Shown here: one piece after another, positions 1 to 7,472 of the stretch
How positions within the stretch are numbered: position 1 is the first letter of the stretch
How the letters are laid out: each line of letters starts with the position of its first letter
Assembly (NCBI GenBank): GCA_964510065.1
Contig: CAZEAC010000016.1
Span: 1-64,000, forward strand
DNA length: 64,000 bases
Reading direction: 5' to 3'
Source of the DNA: CAZEAC01 sp964510065
GTDB lineage: Bacteria > Bdellovibrionota_C > UBA2361 > CAIXSY01
The notes under the pieces: model-generated
Told to the model about the DNA's origin: nothing
Database searches by the model: none
What the model saw: the letters and a program-made list of their open reading frames with translations, nothing else
Program-made: the position numbers and the translations under genes

Positions 1-34
1 TCATCCAAAATTCCAGCAAATCCAAAACGCCTAG

Positions 35-54
35 TTTTTCAGAGGTTCCCTAAG
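35..54. repeat. Short repeat overlapping a stop codon (copy 1)
   Basis: The motif TTTTCAGAGGTTCC(C/T)TAAG occurs here and again at 37539-37557. In both places it spans the stop codon and 3' end of a minus-strand gene. It resembles one terminal inverted repeat of a small mobile element, but I see no partner end nearby, so it may be a solo remnant. Confidence 0.45.
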
Positions 55-559
55 AAGTTGTCACCTTTTTTACCTTGCCGCTCGCGTCAGCATCAAGATA
101 TCCATTCTTTCGCGTACCGTTTACAAATACTCGAATCTGTATATCTCTTGAAAATGGCAGGTTTCTTTTAATAATTGCGTGAGTAACTTTTGCGCCTTCA
201 ATCTGAATTTTGCCTTTTGCCTCTTCGACAAGTGCGGCGATAGCGGAGAAATTAATATCCTTAATCGCGAAGACATTATCGTCGATTTTTCCGCCGCCAA
301 AAAGTTTCACTGGCGCCGGCGCTCCAAGCCCACCGGAGCTGTAGGTATACTGATCTACATTCTCAGGCTTTGTCGGATCCTGTAACTGAAAGAGCGCGCG
401 CTCGGGATACACCACAACTTCAAGCGCTTTGACTTCCTGCCCAACTTTTTGCTGCACCGCTTTTGCCGCGTCGACGGCCTCAGCCCCATTCAACAGATCG
501 GCAGATACCGATCCGAGCCATAACAAACTTATCACTATAGATGTCACAATGTTGCGCAT
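50..559 (-). CDS. Secreted small protein of unknown function
   Basis: About 169 residues. The start is set at the ATG at 559 because GGAGGG lies 5 bases upstream; a longer frame to 586 has no comparable ribosome binding site. The N-terminus (MRNIVTSIVISLLWLGSVSA) is a classical signal peptide with likely cleavage after the Ala of VSA, so the product is probably periplasmic or secreted. The mature part shows no motif I recognise. It has a mixed alpha/beta look, with a segment rich in Ala, Glu and Lys near residue 110. It stands alone and is divergent from the gene at 693. The stop codon lies inside a short repeat also found at 37.5 kb. Confidence 0.7.
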   Translation of the reverse strand: MRNIVTSIVISLLWLGSVSADLLNGAEAVDAAKAVQQKVGQEVKALEVVVYPERALFQLQDPTKPENVDQYTYSSGGLGAPAPVKLFGGGKIDDNVFAIKDINFSAIAALVEEAKGKIQIEGAKVTHAIIKRNLPFSRDIQIRVFVNGTRKNGYLDADASGKVKKVTTS

Positions 560-692
560 AGAGGCCCTCCTGGTTTGGAATCGCACGACAGGATCAGTAA
601 AACATGCGCACCTGACCGAGGCAAGAAAAGACTCGGCTCGATCGATAATTTCTTGCGGTTTGTGAAGTGTATCGTGTTACACTCCAGCCAAG

Positions 693-1538
693 ATGCTTCA
701 AACTAGTGATTTACGACGCGAGCAGCAGCGCTGGGTCGCCCAGAATCTGCTCGCACGCGGTGTTGATTTTCGCCGCTTCGCCGAAGAGCGCGCCGGCGCG
801 GATATCGCTGAGCTCTTTAAACATGCCGAACGGGCATCTGATACGGAGATATCACAAACGATGCAAGCACTGCTTCGGCAGATGACGTCGCTCGAGGGAC
901 TATATAACGAGAGGTTGCATTCTCCACACGCCGCGCCCCTTCGCCTTGTCTGCAACAGAAGATCACGAGGCGAAGTATCGCATTGTGATCTGAATGAGCT
1001 CGAAAAAAATATTCTTTATTCAATTCGGCTCACGCACGGACAGCGAGAGGGCACAGAACGCGCGGGCATCGTTGTCGCCGCAAGCCATGGCACCGAGATT
1101 CTTCACGGCATTGAGGCTGCACTTAGTGCAGCGGAAGTACGCTATCAAATTTTGGATGCTGAAGAGCGCGCTGCCGAAATTCCTTGCCTTGGCGAGATAG
1201 GTGAATTGCTTCGTCAGAGTCTCGAGGAGCGCTGTGTCGATGGTACACCGGTCCTACTTAACGAACACTTTCGCTTTGGGGAAAGTTTCTGGTGTACTAC
1301 AACAGAGAAGTCGAATCTCGAGTTCGGATACCGTGTGAGCTTCGGTATGTTTGATGGCGCTTCTTTTAGGTACTCGCCTGAAGAGCAAGGGGAGCCTCCG
1401 CTCTCTTTCATGATTCCAGAGCGCGGCGGAGGCGACGAACGGCTTACGCTTTTCCCAAGCATTCGGCAGCTTGAGGTGATTAGAAGTCGTGTCCACTTTC
1501 TTTCGCAGTGGGCGATGGGGCTGTACCAACGACTGTAA
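693..1538 (+). CDS. Hypothetical protein
   Basis: 281 residues without signal peptide or membrane segment, so probably cytoplasmic. The N-terminal 90 residues are helical and charged. Residues about 90-170 read like an alpha/beta region, and the C-terminal half contains a hydrophobic Phe-rich stretch (FRFGESFWC). I do not recognise the family. The ATG start is preceded by CAGCCAAG, a weak binding site, so the start may be wrong by a few codons. No close operon partner: it is divergent from the secreted protein and followed by a repeat-filled intergenic region. Confidence 0.6.
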   Translation: MLQTSDLRREQQRWVAQNLLARGVDFRRFAEERAGADIAELFKHAERASDTEISQTMQALLRQMTSLEGLYNERLHSPHAAPLRLVCNRRSRGEVSHCDLNELEKNILYSIRLTHGQREGTERAGIVVAASHGTEILHGIEAALSAAEVRYQILDAEERAAEIPCLGEIGELLRQSLEERCVDGTPVLLNEHFRFGESFWCTTTEKSNLEFGYRVSFGMFDGASFRYSPEEQGEPPLSFMIPERGGGDERLTLFPSIRQLEVIRSRVHFLSQWAMGLYQRL

Positions 1539-1590
1539 TCGTCTATTGCCAAGCATTCATTTAGCGCGCAAACGAAATCCGAAAGTACAC

Positions 1591-1725
1591 TGTAAACGAA
1601 GTTTTCTGACGCTTCTCATCTCTGTGCTCTTCGTGCCTCTGTGGTTTTTTGAAAGGAAAATAAACCACAGGTCACAGAGAACACAGAGATAAAACCGAGA
1701 AGAAGGTAACATTATTTCGTTTACA
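1591..1725. repeat. Nested palindromic repeat, unit A
   Basis: An outer inverted repeat (TGTAAACGAA at 1591-1600, TTCGTTTACA at 1716-1725) encloses a long inner palindrome built from CTCTGTG and CACAGAG words (1612-1702). It is followed by ACAGAGTAATAG, which also follows unit B. Together the two units fill almost all of the 347-base gap 1539-1885, which has no gene. The inner word belongs to a palindrome type often seen between genes in environmental bacteria (from memory). Confidence 0.7.
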
Positions 1726-1736
1726 GAGTAATAGCA

Positions 1737-1879
1737 CTCTGTTAACGAAATAACTTATCATTAGTCTCGGTCCTCACTCGGTGCGCTCTGTGTCTCTGTG
1801 GTTTATTTTTCTTTATAAAAACCACAGAGACTCAGAGGACACCGAGGCAGAGAAACGTGAGAAGATTTCGCTAACAGAG
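1737..1879. repeat. Nested palindromic repeat, unit B
   Basis: The outer arms are CTCTGTTAACGAAAT (1737-1751) and ATTTCGCTAACAGAG (1865-1879), with one A/G difference that is a wobble in RNA. They enclose a perfect-looking inner palindrome of CTCTGTG..CACAGAG words around 1776-1855. The architecture matches unit A and the repeat at 61007-61167, though the outer arms differ in sequence. ACAGAGTAATAG directly repeats at 1723-1734 and 1874-1885. Confidence 0.7.
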
Positions 1880-1885
1880 TAATAG

Positions 1886-2848
1886 TTACGGAAATGGAAA
1901 GAAATCGAGCTGTAGCTCTTCAAGCTCGGTGAGAATCTTTACATCCTGAAGGCTATCACCGAATTCTGCGTAGAGGTCAGATACAATTATACTCATGTCA
2001 CGGCTTCGCGCTGTTTCAAAACCAAGCTCGAAATCCCACACTCCGAGGCTCTCGATAACATAGACACCCTGCATATGCTGTTCAACAAATTGGTAAACTT
2101 TCTTACGTCGCTCGCTGGTGAGTGAGCTAAAATCGAGGAGCAACCTGTATATTTCAAGACCTAGCTCCGCCGGATCGAGAGCGTAATAGTATCCGACAAT
2201 GACGTTCTCCGCTTCGAGCCTTTCGACTCTTCTTGTCACCGTGCTTGCGGTTTCACCAAGTTTCTTGGCGAGATCACGAAACGAGGTAAACGGGTGCGAA
2301 CCAAGCTGGTGCAAGATCCTCTGATCGAGGCGATCAAACTCATGCGGACTTGCAACATATCTTAAACCAAGACTGCGCCGCGCTCTCGTGGTCCGACTCT
2401 CCCAGGGCCTCGAATAACTTACAAAGCTCTTTCGAATAAGAAGAGTCTTCGCACTAAAAAGGTCGGGGAATCGGTCGCCGACTCTGTCAAGAAGATCATT
2501 GAGCTCGAGCGGGTTTCGACAAAGGTACGCAAGTCCATAGCGGTAGTCTCCTGCATACGATCCGATCCAGGCGACTCCCGGTTCCTGGTCAAGAGCGTCG
2601 AGTAATTTCTTATGCGCAGTCGAGGCTCCGGAGCGAAGTGAGAAAAAGAGCTTCACGTTTATATAGCCGAGCGCCATTGCATCGATAAACGCGCGCACAC
2701 GAATCCGTCCACTCTCAGTAAGACGTTGACGACATCGTGAAACCCGCTCGACGCGAACACCGAGTCTCTTCGCCACCTGCTGATTAGTCACCCGTGCATC
2801 AAATTCGATCTCTCCAAGGACTGCGCGTTCAAAAGTCGAAAAAGTCAT
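1886..2848 (-). CDS. Double-domain Lrp/AsnC-family transcription regulator
   Basis: About 320 residues from the ATG at 2848, roughly twice a normal Lrp protein. The first half has a winged helix (residues ~1-50, with NQQVAKRLGVRVERVSRCRQRL as recognition region) followed by a degenerate ligand-binding (RAM) fold. The second half repeats this (helix-turn-helix TSFRDLAKKLGETASTVTRRVERLE, then a second RAM-like fold). Lrp/AsnC proteins sense amino acids or related metabolites and bind dyad sites. It is divergent from a DMT exporter, and the 80-base gap contains repeated TGCAT dyads, so it probably regulates itself and the exporter. A longer frame to 2890 would run over these dyads and is less likely. 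Confidence 0.8.
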   Translation of the reverse strand: MTFSTFERAVLGEIEFDARVTNQQVAKRLGVRVERVSRCRQRLTESGRIRVRAFIDAMALGYINVKLFFSLRSGASTAHKKLLDALDQEPGVAWIGSYAGDYRYGLAYLCRNPLELNDLLDRVGDRFPDLFSAKTLLIRKSFVSYSRPWESRTTRARRSLGLRYVASPHEFDRLDQRILHQLGSHPFTSFRDLAKKLGETASTVTRRVERLEAENVIVGYYYALDPAELGLEIYRLLLDFSSLTSERRKKVYQFVEQHMQGVYVIESLGVWDFELGFETARSRDMSIIVSDLYAEFGDSLQDVKILTELEELQLDFFPFP

Positions 2849-2851
2849 AAC

Positions 2852-2920
2852 GATGCATAATTTGCTAATACTTTGCATCAAAAATACCACAGTTTTTCTT
2901 ATAATGCACTATCAATGCAT
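2852..2920. promoter_or_regulatory. Operator-like dyads between regulator and exporter
   Basis: GATGCA (2852-2857) and TGCATC (2874-2879) form an inverted repeat. AATGCA (2903-2908) and AATGCAT (2914-2920) add further half-sites. TATAAT at 2900-2905 could be the exporter's -10 box. Spaced TGCAT half-sites beside an Lrp-type gene suggest autoregulation; this is inference from position. Confidence 0.5.
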
Positions 2921-2929
2921 AATCGCACT

Positions 2930-3820
2930 ATGTCGCACAGATCTATTACTAACCACAAAGCGCTTCCGTATGTCGGACTTGTTGCGCTCGCCGCGCTGTA
3001 CGGGTCAGCGCCGCTTTGGGTTCAGCTTACCGCTGACGTAGGGGACTCCGTACTGCAGCTCTGGATCAGGGTCATGCTTGCATTCTTGCTCTTACTCCCC
3101 TTTCCTCTCGGTTCAGGCCATGCGCTTGCGCGGAAAGATTGGGTCCTTCTTATAACTCGAGTCTTCACCGGTTGGTTACTCGGCACGCTTTTCTACTACG
3201 CCGCCTGCGCTCGAAGCTCCGCCGCCGAAGTGGCGTTTCTCTCTTCAATTCCTTCGGCGCAGCTTTGGGCTTGGGCAATTCTTGGAATCAGCCTCACGCT
3301 CTCTATGTACCTCCGTTGGATTGTCTGTTGTTTCGGTGTCGCACTGCTCTATCTCCAGGGACCGAACTTTGCGCTGTCGCTCGGCTGGGACGGGAAGATT
3401 TTGGCACTTCTTTCGGGATTATTCTTGACGCTTAGCAGTGCGCTTTGCTCACTGCATACGCCACGAATTTCCACATGGCATCTGACCCGAATTGGCGTCG
3501 GCATGACTTCTATAATTCTCGGCATCATCATTGCCGCCAATCCGGTAAGAATTCCAGATTCAATATCACTGTTGCAGCTTTTTTACTTCGCTATCAGCGC
3601 AGTACATCTCATCGTGTGCGCTTTTCTTGCACAATATCTCGCGCGAACACTCTCGACAGTTACTATTGGGAATGTGCTTACTTTGGAGGGAGTATTTGCG
3701 GCAGTTTTTGCGTGGCTGATTTTTGATCAGATTCCAACACTCACGCTTCTTCTGGGTGGACTATTCATAATTGCAGCAAGTATTGAGAGGGGCACCGGAC
3801 AAATTGAAGAGGCGCACTGA
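2930..3820 (+). CDS. DMT-superfamily (EamA-like) transporter
   Basis: About 296 residues with some nine or ten hydrophobic helices, matching the two-times-five EamA layout of drug/metabolite transporters (e.g. RhaT, YdcZ/RarD relatives). The last repeat is clearest: TIGNVLTLEGVFAAVFAWLIFDQ followed by a helix and a short charged tail. Such proteins usually export amino acids, nucleobases or drugs across the inner membrane. Divergence from an Lrp-type regulator and the neighbouring tryptophan dioxygenase-type gene suggest an amino acid or aromatic metabolite substrate, which is inference. The start is taken at the ATG at 2930 (MSHRS). In-frame ATGs at 2873 and 2915 lie within the operator region. 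Confidence 0.8.
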   Translation: MSHRSITNHKALPYVGLVALAALYGSAPLWVQLTADVGDSVLQLWIRVMLAFLLLLPFPLGSGHALARKDWVLLITRVFTGWLLGTLFYYAACARSSAAEVAFLSSIPSAQLWAWAILGISLTLSMYLRWIVCCFGVALLYLQGPNFALSLGWDGKILALLSGLFLTLSSALCSLHTPRISTWHLTRIGVGMTSIILGIIIAANPVRIPDSISLLQLFYFAISAVHLIVCAFLAQYLARTLSTVTIGNVLTLEGVFAAVFAWLIFDQIPTLTLLLGGLFIIAASIERGTGQIEEAH

Positions 3821-4012
3821 ATTGCTATCCGTCAGAATCTTCTAATTTTGGGAAGACTTTCTGACGGATAGCAATGCTGTTTCAGCGGAGCCGCCCCCCG
3901 GAGGGACAACACAGGAGACGCAGCGCGGCCCAGTGCAGGTACGCGCCCTTCCTCGCGCGTGCCGGAACGGCGCCCCTTCGACATTTTGGTTGCGGCCATG
4001 CCGCGCTGCGAT
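3821..4012 (+). repeat. Structured repeat flanking the IDO gene, copy 1
   Basis: It begins with a perfect 17-bp hairpin (ATTGCTATCCGTCAGAA, 3821-3837, with its complement at 3859-3875). A conserved core follows (CCCCCCGGAGGGAC, ACACAGG), then a long hairpin domain whose outer arms are CAGCGCGGC and GCCGCGCTG. Inside it is GGTACGCGC pairing with GCGCGTGCC. Copy 2 lies at 5193-5392 in the same orientation. Paired positions differ between copies yet remain paired, which points to selection on folded RNA or single-stranded DNA. Confidence 0.8.
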
Positions 4013-4019
4013 CTACCGA

Positions 4020-5189
4020 TTAGATCTTATGACTCTCAGTTTCATCTCGATGTTTTTTTAGGTACGCCATAAACGGAGTGCCCCCAGTCCCGACCTGATT
4101 CGGGTTTCCGGCACGAACCTGGTGCTGCTGTAAGATGTATTCAGCGGCATATTCTAGGTGCTTAGTTCGAAACTGCGTAATCCAATTGATGCACGAGTTA
4201 AACTTTTCGACCATATCAAGCTGCAGCTCCTTTTTTCCACGCACGTAGCTACGAATTGAGGGCGCTTGTTCCATCGCATTGATAAATGCACGGTGGCCCG
4301 GAGGCATATAATCCTGCATCTCCAAAAGGAACGGGCGTAATGGATCGTCTTTGTGTCCAATCTCAAGAGCCGCATCGAGCGCGGGCATTAGTGAGCTTTG
4401 ACTTCCGGTCTCGCCGCGAAATTTTTGAGGTTTCCCGCCATACTCCTTTACTCCCTCGTAGAGGATTCCTTGCGGAAGCGCGGGATGATCTTTCCACCCA
4501 AAGATATAGGGCCGCACTCGATTATAATAGATATACGGGTCACAGTGCTCGGGCATCCGGCAAAGCGTGATATACATCTCTTCAAGCGCGCGATCGACGC
4601 TCGCCAGCGCGGCAGTGAGCGCCTTATCGTCGTTGGCTCTTACCGCGACTTTAGCACCGACAAGTCCCGCCAATACCTGTGCGGCCCGCGCTTCAATATC
4701 AACGTGAATCAAGACAAACCATTCTTCATCGATGCCACCCAAGAAGTTCTGCACCAGGGCTATATTACCAAGGGCGATTGGTCCACTTGCTTCAATCCGC
4801 TTCCAATTATCAAGAGCGTAAGATGCATACGAGAGTACCGGATGGCGTCCAAGCTTTTGCGCGACTGCATGCCACGGAGACGCTAGCACTTCAGGAAAAG
4901 ATTGCACGATATCTTCCTCGCCCCATAAATAGGCGTGTCCCAGATACGAAAGGATAACCATTGCTCGGCGCTGTTCTCGCTCACCATGAAGCACATGCAA
5001 CGGGAAGGGCGGAAGCTTTTTGATATAACTTCGAATATGATCGGTTACTAAAAGCTTAGGCAGTTCACGTGCGCATTCCTCCCAGGCAGCAGCTTCGGGT
5101 TCGGGCAGGCAGAGCAACGGATCCGTCGAAGGAAGAAAGCCCCTACTGTTATCGATATCATAGGTGCGAAGGTCGAGTGAGCTAGTCAT
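4020..5189 (-). CDS. Indoleamine 2,3-dioxygenase (IDO) family heme enzyme
   Basis: 389 residues, typical for the family. IDO enzymes use a heme iron to open the indole ring of L-tryptophan with O2, giving N-formylkynurenine, the first step of the kynurenine pathway. Diagnostic features are RGFLPSTDPL near residue 17, the SQSS segment (residues ~266-269) equivalent to the family's GGSSAQSS loop, the proximal heme His at about residue 344 (KHLEYAAEYI), and the C-terminal NPNQVGTGGTPFM segment ending in KKHRDET. The ATG at 5189 is the clear start. The gene stands alone between two copies of a structured repeat, so it may have moved as a unit. The nearby exporter and amino-acid-type regulator fit a tryptophan theme, but no other kynurenine gene is present. 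Confidence 0.9.
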   Translation of the reverse strand: MTSSLDLRTYDIDNSRGFLPSTDPLLCLPEPEAAAWEECARELPKLLVTDHIRSYIKKLPPFPLHVLHGEREQRRAMVILSYLGHAYLWGEEDIVQSFPEVLASPWHAVAQKLGRHPVLSYASYALDNWKRIEASGPIALGNIALVQNFLGGIDEEWFVLIHVDIEARAAQVLAGLVGAKVAVRANDDKALTAALASVDRALEEMYITLCRMPEHCDPYIYYNRVRPYIFGWKDHPALPQGILYEGVKEYGGKPQKFRGETGSQSSLMPALDAALEIGHKDDPLRPFLLEMQDYMPPGHRAFINAMEQAPSIRSYVRGKKELQLDMVEKFNSCINWITQFRTKHLEYAAEYILQQHQVRAGNPNQVGTGGTPFMAYLKKHRDETESHKI

Positions 5190-5192
5190 GTT

Positions 5193-5392
5193 GTATTACT
5201 ATCGGGCCATATCTTCAAAAAAATGAAGATAATTTTGCAATGGTCCGATAGTAATACGTTTTTGCGGAGCAAAAACCCCCCGGAGGGACTACACAGGGAA
5301 CAGCGCGGCACAGTGAAGGCTCGCGCTCCTTCCCGCGCGAGCCGTAACGGCGCATTCTACCACTTTTTGTTGCGGCTACGCCGCGCTGTGAT
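5193..5392 (+). repeat. Structured repeat flanking the IDO gene, copy 2
   Basis: The first hairpin here uses GTATTACTATCGGGCCAT (5193-5210) against 5240-5257 with one G-U wobble, a different sequence from copy 1 but the same shape. An extra hairpin GTTTTTGC/GCAAAAAC follows at about 5258-5276. The core CCCCCCGGAGGGAC and the outer arms CAGCGCGGC/GCCGCGCTG are shared with copy 1. The inner stem is GGCTCGCG/CGCGAGCC, with a compensatory A-U to U-A swap and a U-G to C-G change relative to copy 1. Confidence 0.8.
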
Positions 5393-5455
5393 ACTAACGT
5401 GTCAGACGATTCGCAGCCATAGCCAATACGTCGGCTCTTGTCCTAAAGTAGAGCA

Positions 5456-7258
5456 ATGCAAGCGCTACATCGAATCTTCTTCATTTTGATCCTTTTTATA
5501 ACTTCCTCGTGTGTTCACGCCGAATCGATGCTAGGGGAGATTCGCTGGGAAGATTGGTCTGAAGCCGCGTTTACTCGTGCTGAAAAGGAGCAGCGCCTCG
5601 TGCTTCTTAATCTCGAAGCAGTATGGTGCCATTGGTGCCATGTGATGGAACAGAAAACGTATGGCGATTTGCGAGTCAGAGAGCTCCTCGCGAAAAATTA
5701 TATCACGATAAAAGTTGACCAGGACTCCCGGCCAGATCTCTCGGCTCGCTTTCGTGATTATGGTTGGCCAGCAACGATCCTCTTTAATGCAAAGGGAGCA
5801 GTCCTGGCGAAGCGTGCCGGGTTCATCGAGCCAGAAGAGATGGCGAAACTACTTAAAGAGATTGTTGCGGATCCAAAGCCTCATGGTGACGACACACTGA
5901 CGCCTGGTGCCTCGACCAACGTTTCAAGGCTCCCCGATTCAGTTCGTACTGAACTTAGCTCGCGCCACTATCGAAACTTCGACTCATTTTCGGGTGGACT
6001 AAAAACAAGCCATAAATACGCGGATAGTGATTTTGTCGAGTATGCGTTAACTCATGCAGCACAGGGCAGTGAGCGTGACAAAGAGATCGTCGGGCTCACT
6101 CTCCATTCGAATCTGAAACTGATCGACCCAATTTGGGGAGGGGTCTATCAATACTCAACACGCGGCGGTTGGGATCATCCACACTACGAAAAATTGCTCA
6201 GTATACAGGCTACCAACATACAGCTTTACGCGTACGGACACTCGCTTTTTGGAAACTCGGAGTACCAAAACGCGGCCAGCTCCACACTCGAATATATTCG
6301 CGCGTTCTTAAGAGACCGGGAGGGTGCTTTTTTTGTAAGCCAAGACGCTGATCTCGTGAAAGGGCTTCATAGTGCGGAATATTTCGCGCTTGACGATAAG
6401 GAACGACGCAAGAAGGGCGTACCCAAGGTCGACGGTAATATTTACAGCCGCGAGAACGGCCGAATGATATTCGCGCTCTCGACGTTGTATGCAGCGACGG
6501 GGGACGAGCAGGTTCTTGACGACGCAAAGCGCGCGGCGCAGTGGGTCATAGCACATCGCAGCTACCCCGGTGGCGGGTTCCGCCATGGCGAGAGTGACAA
6601 AGGCGGCCCCTTCCTTGCGTCTACTTTGGAGATGGGCCGAGCTTCGCTTGCGCTTTATGCCGTGACTGCCGATCGGGCTTGGCTATCGCGCGCAGAAGCG
6701 GCGGCTAACTATATCCTTGATAATTTTATTGATTCAGGTCCCGGAGCGAGCAATCCCGGAGTTCTTACCGCTCGCGCTTCAGCTTCGGCAATTCTTCCTG
6801 CGATCCCACAACGTGATGAAAACATTTCAGTCGCGCGCTTTGCAAATCTTCTATGGCGCTATAGTGGTAATACTCAGTACCAGAACCTTGCGACGCGAGC
6901 GCTCGCCTATCTTTCGCAGCCGAAAGTGGCACTCGAGAATATTGTTGAATCGGGAATCTTACTTGCCGATGAAGAGATCGCGTCGGAACCATTGCATGTC
7001 ACTATTGTTGGTCCTAAGGCCGATCCAGACGCCAAGAAACTATTTAACGCCGCACTTGCCTTTTTTTCTACCTCTAAGAAAACTGAGTGGTGGGACAAAA
7101 GCGAGGGGCGCCTACCGAATCAGGACGTGGAGTATCCCGATATCGGCAAAGCGGCGGCGTTTATCTGCACTCAGCGCCGTTGTAGTCTGCCCGTATTCGA
7201 TCCGACTAAGCTTGCAGACGCCATTCGACGGATTACCTCGCAGAATCCGAAGCCGTAG
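5456..7258 (+). CDS. DUF255/thioredoxin-fold protein with six-hairpin-like domain (YyaL/SPATA20 family)
   Basis: 600 residues. An N-terminal signal sequence (residues 1-22, ending SSCVHA) suggests export; TSSC could also act as a poor lipobox. Residues ~28-140 are a thioredoxin-like domain with the family motif WCHWCHVM (Cys58, Cys61). The rest reads as an alpha/alpha-barrel like that of cellobiose epimerase/mannose isomerase relatives, as in the YyaL family, with the GGWDHPHYEKLL segment near residue 235. Family members are usually 650-700 residues and cytoplasmic, so a signal peptide and a shorter C-terminus are unusual. Molecular function of the family is not settled; redox or sugar-related roles are possible. 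The start ATG has only a weak AG-rich site upstream. Confidence 0.8.
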   Translation: MQALHRIFFILILFITSSCVHAESMLGEIRWEDWSEAAFTRAEKEQRLVLLNLEAVWCHWCHVMEQKTYGDLRVRELLAKNYITIKVDQDSRPDLSARFRDYGWPATILFNAKGAVLAKRAGFIEPEEMAKLLKEIVADPKPHGDDTLTPGASTNVSRLPDSVRTELSSRHYRNFDSFSGGLKTSHKYADSDFVEYALTHAAQGSERDKEIVGLTLHSNLKLIDPIWGGVYQYSTRGGWDHPHYEKLLSIQATNIQLYAYGHSLFGNSEYQNAASSTLEYIRAFLRDREGAFFVSQDADLVKGLHSAEYFALDDKERRKKGVPKVDGNIYSRENGRMIFALSTLYAATGDEQVLDDAKRAAQWVIAHRSYPGGGFRHGESDKGGPFLASTLEMGRASLALYAVTADRAWLSRAEAAANYILDNFIDSGPGASNPGVLTARASASAILPAIPQRDENISVARFANLLWRYSGNTQYQNLATRALAYLSQPKVALENIVESGILLADEEIASEPLHVTIVGPKADPDAKKLFNAALAFFSTSKKTEWWDKSEGRLPNQDVEYPDIGKAAAFICTQRRCSLPVFDPTKLADAIRRITSQNPKP

Positions 7259-7262
7259 GCCT

Positions 7263-7429
7263 TAGAGCGTGTTATGAACTTTTCTCATGCTACGAGCGCC
7301 AATTCGCATTAGACTGCGTCGTTGGCCTAGTCGCGAGTACCCGCAGCTCCGCGCTCGCTCCGGCGGCCGCCTCGCATTCTAATGCGCCTTTGGGCTCTTG
7401 CGACGGAAAAAAGTTCATAACACGCTCTA
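7263..7429. mobile_element. MITE with GAGCGTG terminal repeats, copy 1
   Basis: 167 bp including flanking TA at each end. The terminal inverted repeats read GAGCGTGTTATGAACTTTT. The interior has further palindromic segments and no reading frame of note. The TA flanks are what IS630/mariner-type transposition leaves. A second copy at 61238-61418 lies in the opposite orientation with high similarity plus a short extra hairpin. It sits between convergent genes, 4 bases after the stop of the gene at 5456, and may serve as its terminator. Confidence 0.8.
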
Positions 7430-7472
7430 GCCACAAATCTCACTGGAGCAGAATCATGGTGGGACCTGCCGG

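Noticed and set aside
1489..1692. A small plus-strand protein of 67 codons across the 1.6 kb palindrome.
   Set aside because: It overlaps the end of the preceding gene and translates a palindromic repeat; such Leu/Cys-rich or Arg-rich small frames are known artefacts of these repeats.
1591..1885. A CRISPR array, because of repeated words.
   Set aside because: There are only two large units with internal palindromes, no regular short repeats with unique spacers, and no cas genes.
3821..3875. A plain Rho-independent terminator for the DMT gene.
   Set aside because: The stem is perfect but no U-run follows, and a longer conserved repeat continues beyond it.
4398..4886. A 162-codon frame antisense to the IDO gene.
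   Set aside because: The opposite strand encodes a clear IDO with all family motifs; the antisense product has no recognisable pattern or ribosome binding site.
3821..5392. Integron attC sites flanking a gene cassette.
   Set aside because: The repeats bracket one gene and are palindromic, but I do not see the consensus RYYYAAC/GTTRRRY core ends, they are longer than typical attC sites, and no integrase is in the window.
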